A stretch of DNA of 64,000 nucleotides, from contig NZ_AJWX01000007.1 of NCBI RefSeq assembly GCF_000263855.1, positions 62,001 through 126,000 of the forward strand, in the 5' to 3' direction. The translations under genes were made by a program, and so were the position numbers. A model generated the notes under the pieces. That model did no database searches. It was not told the DNA's origin and saw only the letters and a program-made list of their open reading frames with translations. Shown here piece after piece: positions 8,684-15,492 of this stretch (within the stretch, counting starts at the first letter, position 1; each line of letters begins with the position of its first letter). Source of the DNA: Pseudomonas sp. M47T1. Lineage in GTDB: Bacteria > Pseudomonadota > Gammaproteobacteria > Pseudomonadales > Pseudomonadaceae.

Positions 8684-8760
8684 CTCCCCGCCTGGCGATT
8701 GCCAGGGACTACTGTCCATTCATCCTGCAACAGACCTGCAGGCTTGACGCCTCGCGGCGT
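8684..8760 (-). promoter_or_regulatory. Structured leader of the tonB operon: three consecutive hairpins and the ribosome site
   Basis: Read towards tonB, three inverted repeats follow one another: 8760-8747 (ACGCC arms, 4-base loop), 8742-8724 (CCTGCA arms, 7-base loop) and 8706-8691 (CCTGGC arms, 4-base loop). The ribosome site GGGGAG (8689-8684) starts one base after the last arm. This could set translation or RNA stability. I do not recognise a known riboswitch, Fur box or Pho box here. Confidence 0.4.
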
Positions 8761-8848
8761 TCTGTTCGTGGGGCCAGATAGTAGGAACGGTAGATGACAA
8801 GGGGATTACCGAAGCACAGTAATTGGTAATGTTTCGCTTAAATACCCC

Positions 8849-9532
8849 TCAGTAGCCCCTTTCGCTGCCTATGATGCCAGTGACAATGGCCACCCCGGCG
8901 CTGCATCCCAGGCGGGTGGCGCCTGCCTCGATCATGGCCACTGCCGTGGCGGTATCACGCACGCCGCCCGAGGCCTTGACGCCGATGCCCGGGCCAACGA
9001 TGCGGCGCATCAACGCAACGTCGGCGACGGTGGCGCCGCCGCTGCTGAAACCGGTGGAGGTCTTGACGAAGGCCACGCCCAGGTCACGGCAGATTTCGCA
9101 GGCGCGGATTTTCTGAATGTCGTCAAGCAGGCACGTTTCCAGGATGACCTTCAACGGCACGCTGCCGCAGGCGTGCAGCACCTGGGCGATGTCCTCGCGC
9201 ACGTGGTCGAACAGGCCTTCCTTGAGCCAGCCGATGTTGAGCACCATGTCGATCTCGGTGGCGCCCGCGGCAATCGCGCATTCGGCTTCGAAGGCCTTGG
9301 CCTGGCTGACGCAAGCACCCAGCGGGAAGCCCACCACAGCGCAGACCTTGACCGCACTGCCGCGCAGGCGCTGGGCGGCCGAATACACCTGGGCGGAGTT
9401 CACGCACACCGAATAAAAGCCGTGCTGGCGCGCCTCCTGGCATAACACAGTGACTTGCGCACTGGCGGCATCGGCAGCCAACAGGGTGTGGTCGATCATG
9501 GCCGCCAAGGCGGCGGCATCAGGTTTGCTCAT
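8849..9532 (-). CDS. deoC: Deoxyribose-phosphate aldolase
   Basis: A 227-residue class I aldolase that splits 2-deoxyribose-5-phosphate into glyceraldehyde-3-phosphate and acetaldehyde in deoxynucleoside catabolism. The Schiff-base lysine is in [16 protein letters not shown], and the second conserved lysine in [18 protein letters not shown] at the N-terminus is also typical. ATG at 9532 has AGGAG eight bases upstream; a GTG one codon earlier is possible. No other deo genes are adjacent. The frame ends about 170 bases before tonB on the same strand and is probably a separate unit. Confidence 0.95.
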   Translation of the reverse strand: MSKPDAAALAAMIDHTLLAADAASAQVTVLCQEARQHGFYSVCVNSAQVYSAAQRLRGSAVKVCAVVGFPLGACVSQAKAFEAECAIAAGATEIDMVLNIGWLKEGLFDHVREDIAQVLHACGSVPLKVILETCLLDDIQKIRACEICRDLGVAFVKTSTGFSSGGATVADVALMRRIVGPGIGVKASGGVRDTATAVAMIEAGATRLGCSAGVAIVTGIIGSERGY

Positions 9533-9757
9533 CACGGTTGCTCCTGCAGGTGGTTAGCGTGCTGAGCAAAACCTAACACACTTGTAACCTGGCATGCCCC
9601 CCGGGCTGCCGCCAGGCTGCGAAGGCGCGCACAGCGTGCCCGCGATCAGCATGACACCGCCAAAGGCCGTGCCATCCTTTTCACAGCTGGCGGCAACGCC
9701 TGCGTCACCCACCTCTGACAAGGCGGTTGCAGTTGCCGGAGGCTGGCGCATTATTGG

Positions 9758-9898
9758 TCAGGCGAGGTTGGCGGCGGCTGATGGCTGTTCAATGGCGCCG
9801 TAACGCCAGCAGCAATGGCGATGGCCCGGGACGAATACGCAACCGCTCACGCTGGAAAGCATGATGACGGCCAACAGCAATGCAAGGCGACGGGTCAT
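9758..9898 (-). CDS. Small lipoprotein (46 aa), candidate member of the adjacent ECF regulon
   Basis: A very short gene that is easy to miss. ATG at 9898 has GAGG nine bases upstream. The product begins MTRRLALLLAVIMLSSVSGC, a clean lipoprotein signal with lipobox VSGC at residue 20, followed by VFVPGHRHCCWRYGAI and a short tail. The VPGH and W residues recall the WXXGXW lipoprotein at 12071-12280 but the repeats are missing, so it may be a reduced relative. It is divergent from the WXXGXW gene at 10106. A copy of the same promoter-like sequence faces it, arranged back to back with that gene's promoter. Confidence 0.6.
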   Translation of the reverse strand: MTRRLALLLAVIMLSSVSGCVFVPGHRHCCWRYGAIEQPSAAANLA

Positions 9899-9978
9899 GA
9901 TGGTGATCCTCTGGTTTCAATCAACAGGCCGGACAACACCCATGGCTGCACAATGCGCCGCGGGCTGACGGTTACTGT

Positions 9979-10009
9979 TTTGAACGCTGGCCGACGGGGA
10001 AATCCGTCG
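9979..10009 (-). promoter_or_regulatory. Candidate ECF-sigma promoter for the 46-aa lipoprotein
   Basis: On the minus strand: CGACGGATT, 14 bases, CGTTCAAA. The first element is identical to those at 10033-10041 and 11989-11997. Together with the divergent copy it forms a perfect 12-bp inverted repeat (10001-10012 and 10030-10041). The -10-like half differs slightly (CGTTCAAA against CGTTAAAC) and the spacer is one base longer, so this copy is the weakest of the three. Confidence 0.5.
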
Positions 10010-10032
10010 CGGAAAAAAATTTCATTTTGCCG

Positions 10033-10062
10033 CGACGGATTACGCCAACCCTGCCGTTAAAC
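10033..10062 (+). promoter_or_regulatory. Candidate ECF-sigma promoter upstream of WXXGXW gene and sigma operon
   Basis: CGACGGATT, 13 bases, CGTTAAAC, ending 43 bases before the ATG at 10106. The identical two blocks with the same 13-base spacing recur at 11989-12018 before the other WXXGXW gene. Such a pair next to an ECF sigma gene is what autoregulation by that sigma factor would look like. The assignment is inferred from repetition and position. Confidence 0.65.
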
Positions 10063-10105
10063 CCAACAGCAGCGTTCACCGTCGAACGCACCTGAAGGAG
10101 TTGTC

Positions 10106-10426
10106 ATGAGACTTGCCCGGCCTCTGGCCAAACTGCGCTACGCCCTGATCATCCCGGTTGCCCTGGCTTCGCTGATGAGCGTGCCGGCGTTTGCCGAACC
10201 TGAGATCATCATTCGCCAGGCCCCACCACCGCCACGGGCCGAGATGATGCCGCGTGAACGCCCTGGCTACGCCTGGGACCAGGGCCACTGGCGCTGGGCT
10301 GGCAATCAGTACGAATGGGTACCGGGCCATTGGCAACCCGTGATGCGCGGCGGCCACTGGATACCGGGGCATTGGGCGCAACGCGGCCCGGGCTGGCGCT
10401 GGATGGACGGCCACTGGGCTCGCTGA
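10106..10426 (+). CDS. Periplasmic WXXGXW-repeat protein
   Basis: A 106-residue exported protein with signal peptide ending VPAFA at about residue 30. The mature part carries repeats of the W-x-x-G-H-W type: WDQGHWRW, WVPGHWQ, WIPGHWAQ and WMDGHW. This places it in the YXWXGXW/WXXGXW (BcpO-related) family, whose members are small envelope proteins often next to ECF sigma systems and of unclear function; metal binding by the many His and Trp residues is one idea. ATG at 10106 has GAAGGAG upstream. It is probably the first gene of the sigma operon, with a hairpin (10437-10458) between it and the sigma gene. Confidence 0.8.
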   Translation: MRLARPLAKLRYALIIPVALASLMSVPAFAEPEIIIRQAPPPPRAEMMPRERPGYAWDQGHWRWAGNQYEWVPGHWQPVMRGGHWIPGHWAQRGPGWRWMDGHWAR

Positions 10427-10436
10427 GCCATGCGTG

Positions 10437-10458
10437 CCCAGGCGTGCCTGCGCCTGGG
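10437..10458 (+). terminator. Intra-operon hairpin between WXXGXW gene and sigma gene
   Basis: An inverted repeat CCCAGGCG / CGCCTGGG with a six-base loop and no T-run. It may be a partial terminator or RNA-processing site that lowers sigma factor expression relative to the abundant small protein. Confidence 0.45.
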
Positions 10459-10503
10459 CGTTGCCTGACCTGATGCCCTGCCACCGGACCGAGACACGCC
10501 ATA

Positions 10504-11082
10504 TTGAAAGAACCTGACCCGGACGTGGAGTTGCTGGCCCGCATCGGCAACAACGAACCGGCGGCCGTCAAAGCGATGGTGTCGCGCAAGCTGCCTCGGC
10601 TGCTGGCGCTTGCCAGTCGGCTATTGGGTGATGCCGAGGAAGCCCGCGACGTGGCCCAGGAAAGCTTCCTGCGTATCTGGAATCAGGCCGCCAACTGGCG
10701 CGCCGGCCAGGCACGGTTCGACACCTGGCTGCACCGGGTGGCATTGAACCTGTGCTACGACCGCCTGCGCCGGCGCCGCGAGCAGCCGCTGGATGATGAG
10801 GCCCTGGTGGAGGCTGTAGACCCGGCCGGTACACCCGAAGAACAGCTGCACGCAGCGGCCCAGAGCGAACGCATGGCCGCGGCCCTGGCAGCCTTGCCGG
10901 AACGCCAGCGCGAGGCGATCGTGCTGCAGTATTACCAGGAACTGTCGAACATCGAGGCAGCGGCGCTTATGGACATCAGCGTCGAGGCGCTGGAAAGCCT
11001 GCTCTCGCGAGCCAGGCGCAACCTGCGCGACTACCTTGCCGAACCATCCGGCGATGCCGGCCTAGGAAGGGGAAAACGATGA
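10504..11082 (+). CDS. ECF-type RNA polymerase sigma factor
   Basis: A 192-residue group 4 sigma factor with only regions 2 and 4. Region 2 is about residues 25-95 (LLGDAEEARDVAQESFLRIW, RFDTWLHRVALNLCYDRLRRR). Region 4 is about 125-180 (ALAALPERQREAIVLQYYQELSNIEAAALMDIS, VEALESLLSRARRNLRDYL). It should direct RNA polymerase to envelope or metal-stress promoters when released from the anti-sigma factor. The start is a TTG at 10504 with only a weak ribosome site, consistent with low expression. Its stop overlaps the next gene (ATGA). The three gene products together resemble Cnr-type or RpoE-like modules. Confidence 0.9.
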   Translation: MKEPDPDVELLARIGNNEPAAVKAMVSRKLPRLLALASRLLGDAEEARDVAQESFLRIWNQAANWRAGQARFDTWLHRVALNLCYDRLRRRREQPLDDEALVEAVDPAGTPEEQLHAAAQSERMAAALAALPERQREAIVLQYYQELSNIEAAALMDISVEALESLLSRARRNLRDYLAEPSGDAGLGRGKR

Positions 11083-11513
11083 CGCCCGAACGTTTTGATC
11101 ATCTGGCCGACGCCTATGGCGCCGACGTGCGCCGCTGGCCGGCGCAGGAACAGGCGGCGGCGCGTGCACTGCTCGACAGCGGTGACGTTCAGGCCCACGC
11201 CGCCCTGGCCCAGGCCAGCTGGCTGGATGGCATGCTCGACAGCCACCGGTTGGCGGCGGTGGACCCGGCCCTCGCGCGGCACATCGCGGCCTGCGCGCCG
11301 CTTCCCTCGCGGCCGTCGTTCTGGCAGGGCCACCGCGCCTGGTGGTCACGCCTGGGGCTGGTGGGCGTGGGCCTGGCGGGCATCGCCGCCGGCATGCTGG
11401 CCGCCTCCCTGAGCCTGCCGCTGGGCAACGGCGCCGAAGCGCTGCCGAGCATTTTCGATCAAAACGATGCCGAGATCGTCTACTCCATCAGCGCCGAGGA
11501 CAGCGAACAATGA
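11079..11513 (+). CDS. Membrane anti-sigma factor (candidate)
   Basis: A 144-residue protein overlapping the sigma gene by four bases. The N-terminal cytoplasmic part (about 1-88, MTPERFDHLADAYGADVRRWPAQEQAAARALL) is followed by one transmembrane helix (about 95-118, LGLVGVGLAGIAAGMLAASLSL). A short periplasmic tail is rich in acidic residues. That layout is what a single-pass anti-sigma factor holding the sigma protein at the membrane has. I see no zinc-binding HxxxCxxC motif, so it is not of the ZAS type. The function is inferred from architecture and operon position. Confidence 0.75.
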   Translation: MTPERFDHLADAYGADVRRWPAQEQAAARALLDSGDVQAHAALAQASWLDGMLDSHRLAAVDPALARHIAACAPLPSRPSFWQGHRAWWSRLGLVGVGLAGIAAGMLAASLSLPLGNGAEALPSIFDQNDAEIVYSISAEDSEQ

Positions 11514-11986
11514 GTGAACCGCGCATACCCTTGAAGACCTTGCTGACCGCGTCGCTGGTACTCAACATCTTCCTCATCGGCGGCGTTGCCGGTGGGCTGT
11601 ATCAATGGCTGTCACACCCCACGCCCAAGGTGGGCGCGGTGGTGCAGCACGGCCTGCGCCAGGTCATGGTGCAACTGCCGGTGCAACGCCGCCATGAATT
11701 GCGCCGAATGCTGCGCGAGACCCGCGACCAAAGCCAGCCGCTGATACTCGCCGGCCGCCAGGCGCGCCAGGACGTGATGCAGCAACTGCGCGCCCCGGCC
11801 CTGGACCGCGACGCCCTGGTGGCCGACCTGGGCCGCGCCCGCGACGCCGACCTGGCCCTGCGCGCGCGAGTGGAAACCAGCCTGGCCGACTTCGCCGCCA
11901 CCCTGCCCATGGACGAACGCGAGCAGCTGGCGCGCTCCATGTACTTGCGCGGCCAGGGTAAAAACCAGGCCAATAAACAACCCTGA
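11510..11986 (+). CDS. Periplasmic sensor of the CnrX / Metal_resist family
   Basis: A 158-residue protein with one N-terminal membrane anchor (about 10-35, TLLTASLVLNIFLIGGVAGGLY) and a helical, arginine- and glutamine-rich periplasmic domain. RRHELRRMLRETRDQSQP and the following helices fit the CnrX/Spy-like Metal_resist group. Family members bind metal ions or misfolded protein and signal through the anti-sigma factor. The start overlaps the anti-sigma stop (ATGA). The stop is directly followed by the third ECF promoter-like sequence. Which signal it senses cannot be read from the sequence; the domain has few His or Cys residues. Confidence 0.72.
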   Translation: MSEPRIPLKTLLTASLVLNIFLIGGVAGGLYQWLSHPTPKVGAVVQHGLRQVMVQLPVQRRHELRRMLRETRDQSQPLILAGRQARQDVMQQLRAPALDRDALVADLGRARDADLALRARVETSLADFAATLPMDEREQLARSMYLRGQGKNQANKQP

Positions 11987-11988
11987 AG

Positions 11989-12018
11989 CGACGGATTTTT
12001 CTGCCAGGCGCGTTAAAC
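11989..12018 (+). promoter_or_regulatory. Candidate ECF-sigma promoter for the WXXGXW lipoprotein
   Basis: CGACGGATT, 13 bases, CGTTAAAC: both blocks and the spacing are the same as at 10033-10062, while the spacer sequence differs. It begins two bases after the sensor stop and ends 52 bases before the ATG at 12071, allowing separate strong expression of the lipoprotein. Confidence 0.65.
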
Positions 12019-12070
12019 CTTGCAAGCCCGCCACTCAAGGCGAGGCTGTTGTTCACGCAAGGAACCGTCC

Positions 12071-12280
12071 ATGTTCAAGACTGTAAAGACTGCACTGATC
12101 GCCACCCTGGTGGCGACATCGCTGTCGGGTTGTATCGTTGAACCGGTCCACCCGCGCCGCCCACCACCGCCGGTTGAAGTGGTACCGGTCATGCCCGCAC
12201 CGGGGTACCACTGGGTGCAAGGCCATTACCGCTGGGGCCCAGGCCGTTGGGTGTGGGTGCCGGGGCATTGGCGGTACTGA
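12071..12280 (+). CDS. WXXGXW-repeat lipoprotein
   Basis: A 69-residue lipoprotein with lipobox TSLSGC at residues 16-21, a proline-rich linker (HPRRPPPPVEVVP) and the repeats YHWVQGHYRWGPGRWVWVPGHWRY at the C-terminus. It is a short relative of the periplasmic protein at 10106-10426 and closes the ECF locus. AAGGA sits seven bases before ATG 12071. The product would be anchored in the outer membrane. Its own copy of the locus promoter suggests it is a main target of the sigma factor. Confidence 0.78.
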   Translation: MFKTVKTALIATLVATSLSGCIVEPVHPRRPPPPVEVVPVMPAPGYHWVQGHYRWGPGRWVWVPGHWRY

Positions 12281-12291
12281 TCCAAACCCGC

Positions 12292-12331
12292 CCACGCCTA
12301 GCCGCAGCCTGGCGGCAGCGGCTAGGCGTGG
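12292..12331. terminator. Hairpin between converging WXXGXW lipoprotein and MFS gene
   Basis: Perfect 14-bp arms CCACGCCTAGCCGC / GCGGCTAGGCGTGG around a 12-base loop. The right arm includes the last codons and stop of the converging MFS gene. No clear T-run follows on either strand, so it may end or protect transcripts from both sides without being a classic terminator. Confidence 0.5.
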
Positions 12332-13596
12332 CTAGCCGCCAGCGCCGGTTGCTCGTTCACCTTGGCCGCAGGCTCTTTGAGCAACAGGAAATACGCCAGC
12401 GCCGAACACGTCGCTACCACCGCGCTGATCACGAACGCCGACGAGAACGAGCCGCTCTGCTGCACGCTGAAACCGGTGAGGATCGGCGCAATGGAACCGG
12501 CCAGGTAGCCGCCGAAATTCTGGATCGAACCAAACGACGCCACCCGTTCCGACGGCACGATGGTGTTGACGATCATCCACGCCGTGGCGCTGGACATGTT
12601 GATGAAGAACAGCGCCGCGCACAGCAATGCCACGCAGCTCACCACGTTGGCGACGAAGGCGACGATCAGGGTAAACAGGGCGCCGCCCAATAGCCCGGTG
12701 ATGATCACCACCTTGCGGCTGGCCAGCACTTTCATGCCACGCGCTACCAGCCTGTCGCAGGCCTTGCCCGCCACCACGGTGCCGGCCGCGCCGAACAGGT
12801 ACGCCAGCGACACCACCCAGGCCGTGCTGTAGAGGTCCAGGCCGTGCTGCTTCTCGAAATAGCCCGGCATCCAGGTCAGGTGCAGCCAGATCATGTAAAT
12901 CACGCCCATGAAACCGAGAAACGCACCCCAGGTGTTGCGGTCGCGCAGCAACGCCGACCAGCGCAGCTTCGGTGCCGGCTTCGACACGCGGGGCTGCGGC
13001 TCGGTGCGCCCGGTCTCGGCCAAGTACTGGGCCTTGCTCTTGTAAAAGGCCAGCCAGCACGCGGCCAGCACCAGACCGAGGATGCCGGTGAGCACAAACA
13101 TGCCGCGCCAGCCCAGGTGCACCATGAACAGCGTCAACAACGGTGGCGCCAGGCACGGTCCGATGCAGGTCGCCGACCACACCCAGCCGGTGGCGGTGCC
13201 GCGTTCCTGAGTGTCGAACCACTCCGACAACGCCTTGGCCGCCGAGGGAAACACCGGCGCCTCGCCAATGCCCAGCAGCACGCGCATACCCAACAAGTGG
13301 CCAAAGCCGCTGAACAAGCCGAATGCCGCCTGGGCCAGCGACCAGACAATCAGCGAACCGCCCAGCGCCAGCTTGCTGCCCAGCCGGTCGATCAACGCGC
13401 CCATGGGCAGTTGCGAAAAAGCATAGGCCAGGGAAAACGCCGACAGCAAAAAGCCCATCTGGGTAGGGCTGATGCTCAGGTCATGCTGGATGGACGTATT
13501 GGCAATCGACAGTGCGCTGCGGTCCAGGTAGTTGACCACGCCGATCATGAACAGGAAAACGATGGTGAGGGTCTTGAAGCTTTTTATTGTTTTCAT
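12322..13596 (-). CDS. MFS transporter, anion:cation symporter (sugar-acid) family
   Basis: A 424-residue inner-membrane carrier with about 12 helices. The N-terminal motif FLFMIGVVNYLDRSALSIAN and the MGFLLSAFSLAYAFSQLPMGALIDRLGSK loop are typical of ACS carriers for galactonate, glucarate and related acids. ATG at 13596 has GAGG seven bases upstream; an upstream in-frame extension has no ribosome site. It reads away from the sugar-acid operon, but its promoter region holds the same GATAACC-N3-GGTTATC palindrome as the LysR/operon intergenic space, so common control is likely. The substrate is unknown, probably a hexonate or pentonate. Confidence 0.88.
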   Translation of the reverse strand: MKTIKSFKTLTIVFLFMIGVVNYLDRSALSIANTSIQHDLSISPTQMGFLLSAFSLAYAFSQLPMGALIDRLGSKLALGGSLIVWSLAQAAFGLFSGFGHLLGMRVLLGIGEAPVFPSAAKALSEWFDTQERGTATGWVWSATCIGPCLAPPLLTLFMVHLGWRGMFVLTGILGLVLAACWLAFYKSKAQYLAETGRTEPQPRVSKPAPKLRWSALLRDRNTWGAFLGFMGVIYMIWLHLTWMPGYFEKQHGLDLYSTAWVVSLAYLFGAAGTVVAGKACDRLVARGMKVLASRKVVIITGLLGGALFTLIVAFVANVVSCVALLCAALFFINMSSATAWMIVNTIVPSERVASFGSIQNFGGYLAGSIAPILTGFSVQQSGSFSSAFVISAVVATCSALAYFLLLKEPAAKVNEQPALAASHA

Positions 13597-13673
13597 GACA
13601 CGCCTCTTTGAGCGGTAGACGCCGCCCGCAAACGCGGGGGCGTGGATGCACTCTAGTGGCGGTGTCCGGCTTT

Positions 13674-13716
13674 GCCCAATGACAACATTCCATTGGGCGA
13701 TAACCACGGGTTATCG
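13674..13716. promoter_or_regulatory. Two palindromes upstream of the MFS gene, one shared with the LysR operon
   Basis: GCCCAATG / CATTGGGC (13674-13681 and 13691-13698) is followed at once by CGATAACCACGGGTTATCG (13698-13716). The second matches CGATAACC-CCC-GGTTAT before the LysR gene at 15493-15509 and has the T-N11-A form of LysR-family sites. I infer binding by the neighbouring LysR regulator. Confidence 0.55.
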
Positions 13717-13826
13717 GCGGATTGTTTAGACCGGTGCGGAGCAAGTGCAAGCAATGCTGGACGCATCGGCATGAACCGTGTGGGAACATGAGTGCAACCC
13801 GCGAAGGCGTAGTTGCGGCTAACGAA

Positions 13827-13867
13827 GCGCGCGATTTACGCCCCACCACAAAAACCAAGGCAAGCAC
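13827..13867. repeat. Left copy of 41-bp direct repeat flanking the RNA-leader gene
   Basis: It starts GCGCGCGATTTACGC and ends CCAAGGCAAGCAC. It matches the copy at 14491-14531 at about 34 of 41 positions with no gaps. The pair brackets the folded leader and its small gene. Confidence 0.65.
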
Positions 13868-14040
13868 ATGCAACCCACCCCCAAATCCCCACCCCACCTT
13901 GCACCTCAGCCCACACATCGCTAACCTGCCCACCGTTGCAGCACCTCTGCGACCGGGTTTGGCGACCCGTCTGTTTTTTCAGCGCACCAGCGCAGCACGA
14001 CCATCGTGGGCTCTCTCTTGCCTGCGGTGCGCGTCATGGC

Positions 14041-14166
14041 AGCTGTGCGCGGGAGACCTTCGGGTCTGCCGGGATTGAGAAAACACCGGTTCGCCAACCT
14101 GCGTACAGCTGCCACCCATCGTTTGGCGACGATGAGGGCAGCTCTGTTTTCTCAATGGAGTTACCT
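14041..14166 (+). ncRNA. Structured leader RNA before a small gene
   Basis: A UUCG-type hairpin (AGACC-TTCG-GGTCT, 14054-14067) is followed by a long-range 12-bp stem ATTGAGAAAACA (14074-14085) / TGTTTTCTCAAT (14145-14156). Inside this lie a two-step stem AGCTGCC / GGCAGCT (14107-14113, 14137-14143) and CATCGT / ACGATG (14117-14122, 14129-14134). The ribosome site GGAG begins at the base after the long stem, six bases from ATG 14167. From memory, similar leaders with AACCTGCGTACAGCTGCCACC occur many times in Pseudomonas genomes and recall the C4 antisense RNA family. I cannot confirm that here. Confidence 0.6.
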
Positions 14167-14460
14167 ATGTCGTATATACCTTTACCCCACTCCCCCGCCG
14201 TATTCCTCGATACCCAAGCCCCCCTCGACACCCTCTACGCCCTGGCCATGCACCGCATCGGCACTGCCCGCGAACTGATGCAAAGCCTGAGCAGCCTGAC
14301 CCTGAGCAACAGTGATGATCAGGATCTGAAGGCGGTGGTGAATACGGCGAATTTGTTGCTGGAGGAAGGGTGTGCGGTGCTTGAGGTGGTGGAGGCGCGG
14401 GGGGCTTTTTTGCGGGGTGGCGCGCGTGATGGCAACCAGGTGCTAGCCGATGATTTTTGA
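14167..14460 (+). CDS. Small Pseudomonas-type protein behind a folded leader (97 aa)
   Basis: ATG at 14167 with GGAG six bases upstream, placed exactly at the foot of the leader stem. The product is soluble and helical (TLYALAMHRIGTARELMQSLSSLTL, then LKAVVNTANLLLEEGCAVLEVVE). In size and shape it resembles the short DUF3077/DUF6124-like proteins that follow such leaders in other pseudomonads, but I cannot assign a family with certainty. No catalytic motif is visible. Possible roles are a regulator or an antitoxin-like partner; neither is shown. Confidence 0.7.
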   Translation: MSYIPLPHSPAVFLDTQAPLDTLYALAMHRIGTARELMQSLSSLTLSNSDDQDLKAVVNTANLLLEEGCAVLEVVEARGAFLRGGARDGNQVLADDF

Positions 14461-14490
14461 TTGTTCTTGAGATCGAGCGCCGCCCGCGCG

Positions 14491-14531
14491 GCGCGCGATT
14501 TACGCGGCGCTGCAAAACCCAAGGCAAGCAC
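14491..14531. repeat. Right copy of 41-bp direct repeat flanking the RNA-leader gene
   Basis: Same orientation as 13827-13867 and 664 bases away. It lies between the small gene and the convergent LysR gene. No transposase is present between the copies. Confidence 0.65.
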
Positions 14532-14552
14532 CCACCCACCACACAGCCACCC

Positions 14553-15491
14553 TCAAGCCAACCCCCTGACAGCCCCCAACAACTGCTCAGCAAACGCCTG
14601 CGCCGCCCACCCCGGCGCTTCGTTGCGCCGGGTGATGACGCCGTAGTCATCCAGCACCAACGGAAACGGCAAGTTCAGCCGCACCAGCCGCCCCGCCTTG
14701 ATATCCGGCTCTACCATGGACTCCGCCAGCATCGCCAGCATCGGCGCCGTCTGCAGCAGTTGCAGGGTGGTCTGCATGGAGATGGTCTCCACCGTGTTGC
14801 CCGGCGACGCCATGCCCGCTTCGGCAAACGCACGCTCAAGGCGCGCGCGCATGGGCGTCCCGGCGGGGTAGACGATCCACGGCCAGTTGCCCAGTTCGGC
14901 CAGCGGCAGGTCGCTGGTGTGGGCCAGCGGGTGCTGGCTGCCCGCGACCAGGCACAGCGGCTCGGGGGCCAGGGCGCGGAAGTCGAAGAGCTGACGGTGG
15001 CGGTCGAGGGTGAAGCGGGCGATGACCAGGTCCAGTTGTTTGTGCTCCAGCAGGCTGAGCAGGTTGGCGCTGGTGCCTTCCAGCACGTCCAGGGTCAGCA
15101 GCGGCCAGCGCTGTTTGATGCCGACGATGGCCTGGGGCAAGGCCTGGGAGGTGGGGGCGAAGATGGTGCCGATTTTCAACAGCCCGTGACCGCCTTCGCG
15201 CAGGTCGTTGACCTGGCCCACGAAGTGGCGAGCATCGTTCAGGGCTATTTGCGCGTAGCGCGCTACGTGCACGCCCAGGTCCGTGGGCACCAAGCTGCGG
15301 GGCAGGCGCTGGAACAGGTCAAAGCCGAGCATCTTCTCGGCCTCGCGCAGCATCTTGCTGACGGCCGGCTGGCTGATGCTCATCTGCTCGGCGGTGGCGT
15401 GCATGTTACGCGTGCGCGCCAGGGTGTCGATCAGCACCAAGTGGCGGAAGCGCAGCCAGTTGCACAGTTGGTTGAATGAAACGTCCGCCAT
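14553..15491 (-). CDS. LysR-family regulator of the sugar-acid operon (GbpR-like)
   Basis: A 312-residue LysR regulator. The N-terminal winged helix (about 8-65) contains LIDTLARTRNMHATAEQMSISQPAVSKMLREAEKMLGFDLFQR, and the effector domain follows. It belongs to the LysR branch that includes GbpR-type sugar regulators. It is divergent from the operon at 15590, and a palindrome of LysR-site form lies between the genes. It should activate or repress the operon in response to a sugar acid or pathway intermediate. ATG at 15491 was chosen because the product then starts MADVSFNQL; upstream codons overlap the palindrome. Confidence 0.9.
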   Translation of the reverse strand: MADVSFNQLCNWLRFRHLVLIDTLARTRNMHATAEQMSISQPAVSKMLREAEKMLGFDLFQRLPRSLVPTDLGVHVARYAQIALNDARHFVGQVNDLREGGHGLLKIGTIFAPTSQALPQAIVGIKQRWPLLTLDVLEGTSANLLSLLEHKQLDLVIARFTLDRHRQLFDFRALAPEPLCLVAGSQHPLAHTSDLPLAELGNWPWIVYPAGTPMRARLERAFAEAGMASPGNTVETISMQTTLQLLQTAPMLAMLAESMVEPDIKAGRLVRLNLPFPLVLDDYGVITRRNEAPGWAAQAFAEQLLGAVRGLA

Positions 15492-15492
15492 C

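Larger units (their letters stand above)
13597..14039. other. Intergenic stretch upstream of the MFS gene and RNA leader
   Basis: After the two palindromes there is no convincing gene up to the leader RNA. The stretch holds the first 41-bp direct repeat (13827-13867). From about 13920 it holds sequence that may be part of the transcribed leader, including a CACGA-CCA-TCGTG hairpin just upstream of the main RNA structure. Confidence 0.5.

Noticed and set aside
8711..8730. Possible Pho box upstream of tonB, suggested by CTGTCCATTCATCCTGCAAC and the phosphatase gene
   Set aside because: The two CTG-repeats are 13 bases apart instead of 11 and the sequence lies in the wrong orientation and within the leader hairpins.
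9554..9751. 65-codon frame just downstream of the 46-aa lipoprotein
   Set aside because: No ribosome site, no signal or domain, and REP-like sequence inside the frame.
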